A program made the position numbers and the translations under genes. This document shows, piece by piece, positions 26,989-36,074 of a stretch of 64,000 bases of DNA. The notes beneath the pieces were generated by a model. That model was not told the DNA's origin, ran no database searches, and was given only the letters and a program-made list of their open reading frames with translations. Position 1 is the first letter of the stretch. Each line of letters begins with the position of its first letter. The stretch is from JALSRK01 sp964461995. Lineage in GTDB: Bacteria; Acidobacteriota; Terriglobia; Bryobacterales; Bryobacteraceae. The DNA is taken from assembly GCA_964461995.1 (NCBI GenBank), contig CAYWXL010000011.1, positions 30,112-94,111 of the forward strand. Reading direction: 5' to 3'.

Positions 26989-27292
26989 CTCGTCCACAGC
27001 ATAGCAACGGCCCGCCGCGAGAAGACGATGCCAACCCCTGGCGCCGCCCTCGGGGATAAATGACAGGAGGCGATTTCGCAAAGGGCCCTTCCACTTCGGC
27101 CTTCGCCGGGGCCGGGACGGGGAAAGACGGGAATTTGAGAAACTGAATTCAAACGCCGTCATCGGTAACCCCCGTTTAGAGGAAGTCGCCTTGACAGGAG
27201 AAGACTCGCTCTTCGGCCGGTATGCGGGCGGAAAGACGCTTTGCCTGCGGTGTACCGGGTTCCGGTGATTCCTGAGAGGTGTTTCGAGTAAC
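26989..27292. other. Divergent intergenic region, 304 bases
   Basis: It separates the minus-strand nitroreductase from the plus-strand efflux operon. A TTGACA at 27191-27196 resembles a -35 box for the efflux genes, but no -10 lies at the right distance. I see no gene or RNA in it. Confidence 0.5.
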
Positions 27293-28600
27293 GTGAAGAA
27301 CGGTTTGATCCTGGTGCTCGTCGCATTGTTGATTGGCGGCGGAGCTTACATCTTCAAGCAATCGGCGGAGGACGGTGGCGGGGAGCGGAGCGCCCAGGGG
27401 CCGCCCCGGGGCCGGGGCCGAGGGCCGCGGGTGCGGACGATTACGGTCCGGCCGGTGAAGGTCGAGAAGGGGGTCATCCGCGAGCGGCTGTTGCTGACCG
27501 GATCCTTGAAACCGAAGGAGCAGGTGGATGTGACGCCGAAATCCACCGGCCGGGTCCAGCGGATCCTCGTGCACGTGGGAGACCGGGTCCGGGTGGGGGA
27601 TCTGATCGCCGAACTCGAACGGGACGAGCTGGAGCAGCAGGTACGGCGGGCCGAGGCGGCCATCGAGGTCTCTCGGGCGGCGCTGGCGCAGCGGAGGGCG
27701 GAACTGGCGAATGCGGAAACCGTGCTCCGGCGCGCCGAAAAGCTGCGGGAAGAGGGGTTGATCGCCCCGCAGGACTACGAGATGCAGCGGACCCAGGCGG
27801 CGGTAGTGCGCTCGCAGGTCAAGTTGAGCGAGGCGCAGGTGCGGCAAGCCGAGGCCGAGTTGCGGGAGCTGAAGATCCAGCTCGAGCAGACGCGGATCTA
27901 CGCTCCTATCCGCGGGCAGGTCGCCGCGCGGTATGTGGACGTCGGAGCGTTGGTGAGCCCCAACACCCCCGTGGTCAAGATCGTGAACTTGCAGACGCTG
28001 ATCACCTCGGCCAACGTGCCGGAGCGCGACGTGGGCAAGCTCCGCGTGGGCAATCGGGCGGTAGTGCGGGTGGACGCCTTCGGAGACCGCGAATTCACCG
28101 GCCGCGTGGCGCGCATCGCCCCGGTGCTGGACGCCGCCACTCGGAGCGCGAACATCGAGATCGAGATTCCCAACCCGGGCAGCCTTCTCAAGGCGGAGAT
28201 GTTCGCCCGAGTGGAGCTGGATCTGGCGACAACCCGCGAGGCCGTGCTGATCCCACGCGAGGCGCTCGTGTATCGCGGGTCGCAGGCCGGCGTTTACTTG
28301 ATCAAAGATGACCGCCCGGAGTTCCGGCCCATCGAAACGGGGCTCACCCAGGGCGGCCGGGTCGAGGTGTTGGCGAACCTCGAACCGGGTATCGAGATAG
28401 TGGGCCAGGGCTCGGCGATGCTGAGCGAGGGCGACCGTATCCGGATTGCCGGCCGTGGGGAACAGCGGCCCCCCGGCGGCGGCCGAAACTCATCAGGTCC
28501 GGCTAAAAGAGCCGCCCGGCCGGAAGGGTGGCCGCCGAAAAGCGATGGCCCCCCACCAGACCGGGCGGAGGATCGAACTCAGGGGAGACGCGGGCGATGA
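27293..28600 (+). CDS. RND efflux periplasmic adaptor (membrane fusion protein)
   Basis: 435 aa from a GTG start. An N-terminal hydrophobic anchor (LILVLVALLIGGGAYIF) is followed by a lipoyl-like half (GSLKPKEQVDVTPKSTGRVQ), a long alpha-helical hairpin (residues about 100-190: EAAIEVSRAALAQRRAELAN), the second lipoyl half (QTRIYAPIRGQVAARYVDVG), and beta-barrel and membrane-proximal domains. The C-terminus is a Pro/Gly/Arg-rich tail. It bridges the inner-membrane pump encoded next to an outer-membrane channel; no tolC-like gene is adjacent. Its stop overlaps the pump start as ATGA. Confidence 0.93.
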   Translation: MKNGLILVLVALLIGGGAYIFKQSAEDGGGERSAQGPPRGRGRGPRVRTITVRPVKVEKGVIRERLLLTGSLKPKEQVDVTPKSTGRVQRILVHVGDRVRVGDLIAELERDELEQQVRRAEAAIEVSRAALAQRRAELANAETVLRRAEKLREEGLIAPQDYEMQRTQAAVVRSQVKLSEAQVRQAEAELRELKIQLEQTRIYAPIRGQVAARYVDVGALVSPNTPVVKIVNLQTLITSANVPERDVGKLRVGNRAVVRVDAFGDREFTGRVARIAPVLDAATRSANIEIEIPNPGSLLKAEMFARVELDLATTREAVLIPREALVYRGSQAGVYLIKDDRPEFRPIETGLTQGGRVEVLANLEPGIEIVGQGSAMLSEGDRIRIAGRGEQRPPGGGRNSSGPAKRAARPEGWPPKSDGPPPDRAEDRTQGRRGR

Positions 28601-31600
28601 ACCTTCCGGATTTTGCTATCCGGCGACCGGTCACCACCCTCATGGTGACGCTGATCGCCGTGCTGCTGGGCATCATCGCGTTCATTCAGATCCCGGTTGA
28701 CCTCATGCCGGAGATCGTTTACCCGACACTGAGCGTTCAGGCCACTTACGAGGGCGTGGCGCCCGAGGAGATGGAGACGCTGGTGACGCGGCCGCTTGAG
28801 GAGGCGTTTGCGGCGGCCCCGGGGGTGGAAGAGATCACTTCGACCTCCACCGAAGGCCAGTCGTTCGTGCGGGTGGGCTTCGAGTACGGGACAGATCTCG
28901 ACGAGGCGGCCAACGAGCTACGCTCCCGGCTGGACCGGCGGCGGAGGCTGCTGCCCGAGGAAATGGACCCGCCGGTGATCTACAAGTTCGATGTTTCTCA
29001 GTTTCCGATCATGTTCCTCACGGTGGCGGCCGACGATATGGACCCGAAGCAGCTCCGCCACTTCGTCGAGAAGCAGATCCAGTACCGGCTGGAGCGGGTC
29101 CCGGGGGTAGCGCAGTTCACCATCCGCGGCGGGCTGCGGCGGGAGATCCACGTGGATCTGGATTTGCGGAAGCTGCGGGCGCTCGACATGGACGTCGACC
29201 GGGTCGTGCAGATCATCCAGCAGGAGAACCTGAACCGGCCGGTGGGCCCGGTGCGCGAGGGACGCTTCGAAATTCTGCTGAGGACCCAAGGCGAATTTCA
29301 ACGTCTCGAAGAGCTGCGCAACATCGTGGTGACGACCCGGAACGGCGTCCCGATCTATTTACGTGACATCGCCACGGTCGAGGACTCGCATGAGGAAATC
29401 CGCTACAAGGTGAGCGTCAACGGCGTGCCGGCGGTGAGGCTCTTCGTCTACAAGCAATCCGGGGCCAACACGGTGAAGGTCTCCGACGCGGTCTGGAAAG
29501 AGATTGACCGGATCCACCGCGACTACCCGAACATCCACATCTCGGCCACCCGGGACACGGCGGACTTCATTCGCATGTCTATCGCCAACCTCGAGCAGGC
29601 GGCCGGCGTGGGAGCAGTGTTGGCCGTAGTCGTGCTGCTGTTCTTTTTGCGGAGCCTGATGAGCACGCTGATCATCGGGACGGCGATCCCGATCGCGGTC
29701 ATCACAACGTTCGCTCTGATGTACTTCAACGGCTTCACCCTGAACACGATCTCCTTCGGCGGGCTTGCCTTGGGGGTCGGGATGCTCGTGGACAACGCCA
29801 TCGTGGTGCTGGAGAACATTTACCGGCACCGGGAAGAAGGCCTGAACCGGCGCGAGGCCGCGCGGAAGGGATCGAAAGAAGTCGCCATGGCGGTGACGGC
29901 TTCCACGCTGACGACGGTGGCGGTGTTCGTGCCGGTGGTTTTCATCACCGGCATTAGCGGCCAGCAGTTCCGGCAATTGGCATGGGTGGTCTCTTTCGCC
30001 TTGTTGTGTTCGCTGGTGTCGGCGCTGACCATCGTGCCGATGCTGTGCTCGCGTTACCTGCCGCGGCCGGTGAACCCGCATGAGCGGAAGGGCGTGGCGG
30101 GCGTGATGGACAGGACGGCGTTCGGTTTCATCGAACGCCTGACCGGGCTCTACACCCGGACGCTGAACTGGGCGCTAGACCATCGGCTCACCGTTGTCGC
30201 AGGAGCGGCCTTTCTGTTCGCCGTGACGGTCTACTTGATGCCCTTGATCGGGGTGGAATTGCAGCCCCAGGTCGATGAAGGCGAGGTGCGGGTCCGGGTG
30301 GAGCTGGAGCCGGGCACCCGGGTGGAGGTGACCGACGCGGTAATGCAGCGGCTGGCGAAGATCGTGGAACAGACGGTGCCCGAGGCCCGTTACATTCAGG
30401 TGGAATCGGGCAGCTCGAGTCCGTTCCGCGGTGGCGGCCAGCACACCGGCGACCTCCGGATCAGCCTCGTGGAAAAGTCCAAGCGGAAGCGTTCCTCGCA
30501 GGAGATCGCCAATGCTCTGCGCCGGGCTTTCGGCACTGAGCCGGGCGTGTCGATCATTGTAAGAACCGGCGGGGGAATGTTCTCCCGGATCAGCCGCTTG
30601 GGGACGACGGAGGGAGACCGGTTAGAGGTCGAGGTGCGGGGTCACGACTTCGGTGTCCTTGCGGAGCTTGCCGACGAGGTCCGCAAGCGGATGATCGCGA
30701 TCCCCGGCGTCACCGACGCCCAGATCAGCCGCAAGCCGGGCCTGCCGGAAATGCTCATCCGGGTGGACCGGGCCAAAGCAGCGAGCATGGGCCTGAACGT
30801 CTCGGACGTGGCGGAAACTCTGGAAACGGCGATCGGGGGCCGCCGGGCTTCGTTCTTCCGCCAGGAGGGCGACGAGTTCCAGATCCTGGTGCGATTGCGC
30901 CAGCGAGACCGGATGGACCTGGCCCAAGTGGGCCAGATTCCCATCACGACCCCCGCCGGACGGACGATCCCGGCGGAAAGCATCATCGAGATGCGGCGGC
31001 AGGAAGGTCCGATTTCCATCTCCCGGGCCGATCAGCAGCGGGTGATCGCTGTCACCGGAGCCATTGCCGGGCGTGATTTGGGCAGCGTCGTCCGGGACCT
31101 TGATGCTTCGCTCCGGGAAATGAACCTTCCGGCAGGCTACGAGCTGCGGTTCGGCGGCGAATGGGAAGAGCAGCAGAAGGCTTTCCGGGAGCTGAGTTTC
31201 GCAGCTCTGCTGGCGCTGGTGCTCGTCTACATGGTTATGGCATCCCAGTTCGAGTCGCTGCGGGACCCCTTCATCATTCTTTTCTCAATCCCTCTGGCCG
31301 GCATTGGCGTGACCGCGCTGCTGCTTCTCACCAACACGACCTTCAACATCCAAGGGTTCCTCGGCCTCATCGTGTTGGTGGGCATCGTGGTGAACAACGC
31401 GATCGTACTCATCGACTATACGAACCTGCTGCGGCGAGACTACGGAGTGCCGTTGCGCGAGGCGGTCGTACGGGCCGGCCGAAACCGGCTGCGGCCGATC
31501 CTCATGACCACGATCACAACGGTGCTCGGTCTGTTCCCGATGTCGCTGGGTCTGGGCGAGGGCGGTGAGCTGCAGGCGCCGCTGGCGCGGGTGGTGATCG

Positions 31601-31725
31601 GCGGACTGACGACGTCCACGCTGATCACGCTGGTCTTCATCCCGGTGATCTACATGATCCTCGAGGAGCGGGCCGAGCGGGCGGCTGTGCGGGGCGCGGC
31701 GCCGGAACCGGTGGCGGGGGACTAG
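28597..31725 (+). CDS. RND efflux transporter, HAE1-like inner-membrane pump
   Basis: 1042 aa from ATG 28597, overlapping the adaptor stop; an in-frame start at 28528 would lie inside the adaptor gene. The typical opening MNLPDFAIRRPVTTLMVTL and 12 predicted transmembrane segments with two large periplasmic loops are present. The fourth-helix region reads GVGMLVDNAIVVLENIYRHRE, so the usual proton-relay Asp-Asp pair is Asp-Asn. FNIQGFLGLIVLVGIVVNNAIVLIDYTN is the second-half counterpart. It exports hydrophobic compounds using the proton gradient; the substrate cannot be told. Confidence 0.95.
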   Translation: MNLPDFAIRRPVTTLMVTLIAVLLGIIAFIQIPVDLMPEIVYPTLSVQATYEGVAPEEMETLVTRPLEEAFAAAPGVEEITSTSTEGQSFVRVGFEYGTDLDEAANELRSRLDRRRRLLPEEMDPPVIYKFDVSQFPIMFLTVAADDMDPKQLRHFVEKQIQYRLERVPGVAQFTIRGGLRREIHVDLDLRKLRALDMDVDRVVQIIQQENLNRPVGPVREGRFEILLRTQGEFQRLEELRNIVVTTRNGVPIYLRDIATVEDSHEEIRYKVSVNGVPAVRLFVYKQSGANTVKVSDAVWKEIDRIHRDYPNIHISATRDTADFIRMSIANLEQAAGVGAVLAVVVLLFFLRSLMSTLIIGTAIPIAVITTFALMYFNGFTLNTISFGGLALGVGMLVDNAIVVLENIYRHREEGLNRREAARKGSKEVAMAVTASTLTTVAVFVPVVFITGISGQQFRQLAWVVSFALLCSLVSALTIVPMLCSRYLPRPVNPHERKGVAGVMDRTAFGFIERLTGLYTRTLNWALDHRLTVVAGAAFLFAVTVYLMPLIGVELQPQVDEGEVRVRVELEPGTRVEVTDAVMQRLAKIVEQTVPEARYIQVESGSSSPFRGGGQHTGDLRISLVEKSKRKRSSQEIANALRRAFGTEPGVSIIVRTGGGMFSRISRLGTTEGDRLEVEVRGHDFGVLAELADEVRKRMIAIPGVTDAQISRKPGLPEMLIRVDRAKAASMGLNVSDVAETLETAIGGRRASFFRQEGDEFQILVRLRQRDRMDLAQVGQIPITTPAGRTIPAESIIEMRRQEGPISISRADQQRVIAVTGAIAGRDLGSVVRDLDASLREMNLPAGYELRFGGEWEEQQKAFRELSFAALLALVLVYMVMASQFESLRDPFIILFSIPLAGIGVTALLLLTNTTFNIQGFLGLIVLVGIVVNNAIVLIDYTNLLRRDYGVPLREAVVRAGRNRLRPILMTTITTVLGLFPMSLGLGEGGELQAPLARVVIGGLTTSTLITLVFIPVIYMILEERAERAAVRGAAPEPVAGD

Positions 31726-31745
31726 ATTGTCCGTGCACGGACACT

Positions 31746-33218
31746 TCAGGCGACGTCGGCGGCGTAGGCGCCCACCTGTTGCTCTCTCGGGACGGCAGCG
31801 CCGGCGCGAACTACGAGCAGGGTGACATCGTCCTGTTGCTCGCAATCCCCGGTAAACGAGCGAAGCGCCCCGACGATGGCTTCTTGGAGCTCGCCGGCGG
31901 AACGGTGTGCGTTGGCTCGAATGAGCTCCGCCAGGCGAAGCTCACCGAACTCTTCTCCTTGCTTGTTGACGGCTTCGACAACGCCGTCGGAGAACATGAC
32001 CAGCACGTCGCCAGGCTGGAACCGTTCCTCGACCTGCCGGTAAGGCGCCCCGGGGATCACGCCTAGGACCGGACCGCCCTGGTCCAGCCGAAGAACCTCA
32101 AGGCCGCCGGAGTCGTCCCGCCGAACCAGGAACGGCGCCAGATGCCCTGCGTTCACATAGCAGAGGATCTGGCGGTCCACGTCGTACTGGCACCAGAACA
32201 TGGTGACGAAGCGCTCGACAGAGGTTCGGACGCAGATCAGGTCGTTGAGCCGGCGAGTGGCATCTTCCAGGCTCATCGAGTCGATCAGCGCGCTGCTGGT
32301 ACGCACCGCCCCGTGGATCATGCTCATCAGCAGGGCGGCGGGAAGGCCCTTGCCCGCGACGTCCCCGAGCACCATGGTGACGCGCCCGGAGGGGTTCTCG
32401 TAGAAGTCGTAGAAATCCCCGCCGACTTGCCATGCTGGTTCGCAGGCCGCCGCGATATCCACTTTCCCGCTTGACAGGGGGTCTTTCGGCAACAGGTCCA
32501 TTTGAACTTTACGCGCAAGTTCGAGTTGCTGCTCGAGCTGTTTGCCGTGGACGTAGCTACGGAAACGCAAGGCCAGGAAGGCCATCGAGGCGAGCAAGGC
32601 GATGGCGGCCGAGACACTGATGAAGATATTGCGACGCAAGCCGCCGAACTCAGGCGCTACGCCCTCCCAATGAAGCGCCAGCTCGATCAACGTGGGTCCG
32701 CCCGAAGGCGGTCCGCCGGCTCGGGGCCGGCCGCTGGGGTGACGGCGTCCCATCTCTGCCGGCCGGCCTCGCCCGATGCGGAAGCGGAGCGGCCGCAGGA
32801 TCACCAGGAGCCGCCCGTGGGGAGTCTCAAGGATCCTCGTAATCCGTTCTCCGGACTGGAAGAGCCGGCGGAGTTCGGAGGGTTGGAACGGCGTGGGCTG
32901 GGGATCGCCGGCCTCCGCGAGGATCTGGCCGTCGAGGTTCATCACGCGGAGCCAGGCGATCTGCAGAGGCCGCTCACGAACCATCTCTTCCAACACCGGC
33001 TCGAGCTCCCGGCTGGTGGTAACTTCGGCGTCCCGGGCCATGCGGGCGATATCGGTGGAATGCCGGGCGGCTTCCCGGTACAGCTCCTCGTGGATCATTC
33101 GCTGGGAGACGAAGCGGTAGTTCCGGACCGCCTGGACGAGCAGCAGGACGCCCAGCGACGCGCCGACGACGAGCAGCAGCTTGAAAAGGAAATAGTTCTG
33201 GCTCCTCGCTTCCGGCAT
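31746..33218 (-). CDS. Membrane-bound PP2C-type (SpoIIE/RsbU) serine phosphatase
   Basis: 490 aa from ATG 33218 (a TTG at 33236 is an alternative). A transmembrane helix (FLFKLLLVVGASLGVLLLVQAV), a periplasmic sensor region of about 170 residues with an Arg/Pro/Gly-rich stretch, and a second helix (NIFISVSAAIALLASMAFLAL) precede the linker QLELARKVQMDLLPKDP, a coiled segment typical of RsbU-like phosphatases. The SpoIIE domain follows with VGGDFYDFYE, VLGDVAGKGLPAALLMSM and LVMFSDGVVEAVN, which carry the metal-binding aspartates. It probably dephosphorylates an anti-sigma antagonist in a partner-switching pathway; no such partner is adjacent. Confidence 0.92.
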   Translation of the reverse strand: MPEARSQNYFLFKLLLVVGASLGVLLLVQAVRNYRFVSQRMIHEELYREAARHSTDIARMARDAEVTTSRELEPVLEEMVRERPLQIAWLRVMNLDGQILAEAGDPQPTPFQPSELRRLFQSGERITRILETPHGRLLVILRPLRFRIGRGRPAEMGRRHPSGRPRAGGPPSGGPTLIELALHWEGVAPEFGGLRRNIFISVSAAIALLASMAFLALRFRSYVHGKQLEQQLELARKVQMDLLPKDPLSSGKVDIAAACEPAWQVGGDFYDFYENPSGRVTMVLGDVAGKGLPAALLMSMIHGAVRTSSALIDSMSLEDATRRLNDLICVRTSVERFVTMFWCQYDVDRQILCYVNAGHLAPFLVRRDDSGGLEVLRLDQGGPVLGVIPGAPYRQVEERFQPGDVLVMFSDGVVEAVNKQGEEFGELRLAELIRANAHRSAGELQEAIVGALRSFTGDCEQQDDVTLLVVRAGAAVPREQQVGAYAADVA

Positions 33219-33236
33219 CTGGTCAGAGTCTCCCAA

Positions 33237-33565
33237 CTCACCGGCGGAGGATCACAGGCAGGCGCCGGACGGCGAGCGGTCCAGCTTCGTAAGCCGCTGA
33301 CCTGCGGACCGGCCCGCCGCGGACCGGCGGCGAATCGGTGTCCCCTCGGACGGTTTCTTCCTCCTCTTGTCCATTTCCTTGTTCGACGACGCTCGCGGCC
33401 CGAGAGCGGTTACGTCTACCGCAATTATAGTGGCATCCGGCTGTGGGGGGGACGTCGAAGTCACTGGGGGAATCGTGGGTGGGACCTCCTGGGCGCCGCA
33501 CCCCTGGACGGCGGGTTGGAAAATTCCCGTGAACCTTGGGGGGGAAGTGCTTCATCATATAACGT
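33237..33565. other. Divergent intergenic region, 329 bases
   Basis: A minus-strand TATAAT at 33429-33424 could be the -10 of the phosphatase gene, giving a leader of about 200 bases, but no -35 match is present 17 bases upstream. Towards the PEGA gene there is a run of seven Gs (about 33539-33545) and TATAAC just before the ATG. No gene is credible here. Confidence 0.4.
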
Positions 33566-34123
33566 ATGAGCAAGCGCAGGATCCTTGCATCCGCAATTCT
33601 CTTGCTGTCTGCCGCTGCTACCTCAGCTTTCGCACAAGGCTACATCAAGTGCGTCGGCAACGTGGGGCGGGCAGGCGTGTTCGTGGACGGCAATTACGTC
33701 GGCCCCGCGTACCGCTTCACGTTACCGGAAAAATACGCCGTGAGTCCGGGTGAGCATCAGATTGTGCTCCGCGATCCACGGTACGAAGAGTTCCGCACGA
33801 CGGTGACGGTCGAAGAGGGCAAGACGGCCAAGGTACGATTCAAAATGACGCGGCGTCAGCCTCCCAAAGGGCCTTTTGGGCGCTTGCGGTTCGGCGGCGG
33901 CGTCGAGAAGTCCTTCCTGTCCGCATCCGGCGGCGACACCAGCGCCGTCTATGTCAACAACCAGTTCTGGGGCTACGTTGACGAGTTCAACAACCCCGGG
34001 AGCGGGATATTGCTGCCCCCCGGCACTTACGAGGTCAGGGTAGACTCGCCGATCTACGGGCGAATTCACGAAAAGGTTACAATCGAAGCCAACAAAGTCA
34101 CCGTGATCCCGCTGAAATGGTAG
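33566..34123 (+). CDS. Secreted PEGA-domain protein
   Basis: 185 aa with a signal peptide (ILASAILLLSAAATSAFAQG). Two PEGA-like modules are visible: GRAGVFVDGNYVGPAYRF...VSPGEHQIVLRDPRYEEF with a following VTVEEGKTAKVRFKM, and TSAVYVNNQFWGYVDEF...LLPPGTYEVRVDSPIYG with VTIEANKVTVIPLKW. Such beta-sandwich repeats occur in surface-layer and envelope proteins and have no known catalytic role. It lies between the phosphatase and the PilZ-J fusion with spacing that does not prove co-transcription. Confidence 0.82.
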   Translation: MSKRRILASAILLLSAAATSAFAQGYIKCVGNVGRAGVFVDGNYVGPAYRFTLPEKYAVSPGEHQIVLRDPRYEEFRTTVTVEEGKTAKVRFKMTRRQPPKGPFGRLRFGGGVEKSFLSASGGDTSAVYVNNQFWGYVDEFNNPGSGILLPPGTYEVRVDSPIYGRIHEKVTIEANKVTVIPLKW

Positions 34124-34247
34124 GCTAGGGATCACTGCGAGTCGGAGACGCATTCCGGAGGAGAACCTTCCCCGCAGAGGCCGCCCCGGAGCCGTGTAAA
34201 GCTCCATTCCGAGCCCGCCGAAAGTAGAACGAGGGCATAGAATTGTC

Positions 34248-35165
34248 GTGAGTACACGGACGAACAGCCGGCGCCGGCGGCAACGCCAGAGTCCGAGCGA
34301 TCATCACGTCTTAAGGATCTCGATCGATGATGGGCAAGGTCATGTCCGCTGGCTGACGGCGGACGTATGTGATCACTGCCCCGGCGGCGTGGGCGTGGCT
34401 TTGGCAACTCCGCTGGCTGTCGGGAGCGAAGTGCAGGTAACGGGTCTGCCAGGCGCCGCGGCCTCGAGCCGCCGGCGCGCCGTGCAAGCGCGGGTGGCTT
34501 GGTGCCTGGAACGCCCGGATGGTTCGTTTCGGGCTGGCCTGGATCTGGAAACCGGCGAGAACGGAGCTGGGGACTCGTACTACTCAGAAACAACCGCTTC
34601 ACACGCTCAACAAGAGACCGAGGACTATTACGAGCTGCTTCAGGTGAGCCCCAATGCGCACCCGGACACGATCCACCGTGTGTTCAAGATCTTGGCGCAG
34701 CGGTTTCATCCGGACAACCCCGAAACGGGAGACGAGGAGACCTTCAAGAAGATCCTCGCGGCGTACAACGTCTTGAAGGATCCGGAACAGCGCGCCGCCT
34801 ACGACGCCCGGCGGGAGTCGCGGCTGAGGGCCAGGTGGCGGATCTTCAGCAAGCCGGCGGAAGCGACGGGGCCGGAAGCGGAGCGGCGGAAACGGCACGG
34901 GATCCTGCAACTCCTCTATCGGCAGCGGCTGCACGAGCCGGACTACCCGGCGCTCTCGATCCACGATCTGGAAGAGCTGTTGGGCTGTCCCCGGGACCAC
35001 CTCGAGTTCAGCCTGTGGTACCTGAAGGAAAAGGGCTACATCAGCCGCGACGACCGCGGACGTTTCTCGATCACCGTCGCCGGCATCGATGAGGCGGAAG
35101 CCGCGATCGAGCCCGACCTTCCCGCCGAACGGCTGCTTCGGGCGCCGGCGAGCCGCGAACGGTGA
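34248..35165 (+). CDS. PilZ-like, J-domain and winged-helix fusion protein
   Basis: 305 aa from GTG. Residues about 19-103 resemble a PilZ-type domain (RWLTADVCDHCPGGVGVAL; FRAGLDLETG), though the RxxxR c-di-GMP motif is not clear. Residues 126-188 are a J domain (EDYYELLQVSPNAHPDTIHRVFKIL) with the DnaK-stimulating HPD at 154-156. Residues about 217-283 look like a winged helix (LSIHDLEELLGCPRDHLEFSLWYLKEKGYISRDDRGRF). The protein is predicted to be cytoplasmic and to recruit DnaK to something signalled by the other two modules. No dnaK or grpE is nearby. Confidence 0.78.
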   Translation: MSTRTNSRRRRQRQSPSDHHVLRISIDDGQGHVRWLTADVCDHCPGGVGVALATPLAVGSEVQVTGLPGAAASSRRRAVQARVAWCLERPDGSFRAGLDLETGENGAGDSYYSETTASHAQQETEDYYELLQVSPNAHPDTIHRVFKILAQRFHPDNPETGDEETFKKILAAYNVLKDPEQRAAYDARRESRLRARWRIFSKPAEATGPEAERRKRHGILQLLYRQRLHEPDYPALSIHDLEELLGCPRDHLEFSLWYLKEKGYISRDDRGRFSITVAGIDEAEAAIEPDLPAERLLRAPASRER

Positions 35166-35240
35166 GACGCATCTGTCACCGAGAGCGCCCGGCGGCGGCG
35201 CCGGTCCCCGAGGCGCCGTATAGCCGCCGTGGCTGCCCGG

Positions 35241-35927
35241 TCACCGGATTTCGAACATTACGAACTTGACCTCGTGGTCCGAGACATTCTCCACCGCGTG
35301 TTCGCCGGGGTCGTACCACCGGGCTTCTCCCTCGGTCCATTCCTCTTCAACCGCGTTGTCGCCCATGGTGATCTTGACCTTCGCCGGAGTCAGCGCGTAT
35401 ACCACCCGGCCGGCGCCGTCGTGCGGCGGCAGCGCCTCGGTGGGCTGCAGGGTGACCTGAAGGACCTTGGCTTTCTCGTTTTCGAACAACCTTTGAGCCA
35501 TACCTGGGGCCTTCTCCAGAAGGTTCGACGTAGTGTAGGGATCGGGGTTGGGCACGCGGCCCGCCACCTCCAGCCACCGAGCTGTAATGGGTCCGATGTT
35601 GCTGATCGAGTATGTTTCCGCACCGATCCAGAGCGGCTGGTCTTTCCGGAAGTCACGGACGACGCCCGATTCGGAGCCCGGCGCCTGGTAACGTAGCTTG
35701 AAGTCGCTCAATGGGTAGACGATGCGGGCAGGAGCGACGTGAGGAGGGAGTTTGCCGCCGGGAGACAAGACGAACTCCACCACGCTCACGTAGCCGTTGT
35801 CCAGCAGCTTCTTCGCGTTGTCGGGAGCAGCCGCCACGATGTCATCGACGAGAGCCGGCTCCTCCTCACCGGGGCCGCAAGCGGCCAGCAACAAGATCAC
35901 TGGAAGCAACAAAGCCCAACTGCGCAT
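35241..35927 (-). CDS. Bicupin-like lipoprotein
   Basis: 228 aa from ATG 35927. A lipobox signal (ALLLPVILLLAAC) puts the lipidated Cys at residue 16. Two similar cupin-like halves follow, each with a strand pattern V-x-x-V-E/T-x-x-L-x-P and LPPH: VSVVEFVLSPGGKLPPHVAPARIVYPL and AKVLQVTLQPTEALPPHDGAGRVVYAL, then TEGEARWYDPGEHAVENVS. The single His in each LPPH suggests a reduced metal site. The longer frame to 36035 lacks signal character. Function is unknown; processing would depend on the lgt/lspA pathway. Confidence 0.78.
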   Translation of the reverse strand: MRSWALLLPVILLLAACGPGEEEPALVDDIVAAAPDNAKKLLDNGYVSVVEFVLSPGGKLPPHVAPARIVYPLSDFKLRYQAPGSESGVVRDFRKDQPLWIGAETYSISNIGPITARWLEVAGRVPNPDPYTTSNLLEKAPGMAQRLFENEKAKVLQVTLQPTEALPPHDGAGRVVYALTPAKVKITMGDNAVEEEWTEGEARWYDPGEHAVENVSDHEVKFVMFEIR

Positions 35928-36074
35928 AGTCACAATATCCTTTCCGAGGCCGAGGCCGCCGGGCTGCACAGGCGGCCGGCCCCTTGGCGCCCAGTGTAAC
36001 GCAGAACGGGTGACGGCTCTACGCTTCTCTGCCATGCTGTATCAAGGAGAGGCTTCCGCTCCAAGAGGAGAGCC

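Noticed and set aside
33252..33464. 70-residue minus-strand frame upstream of the SpoIIE phosphatase
   Set aside because: No ribosome-binding site or domain; composition matches the surrounding non-coding DNA.
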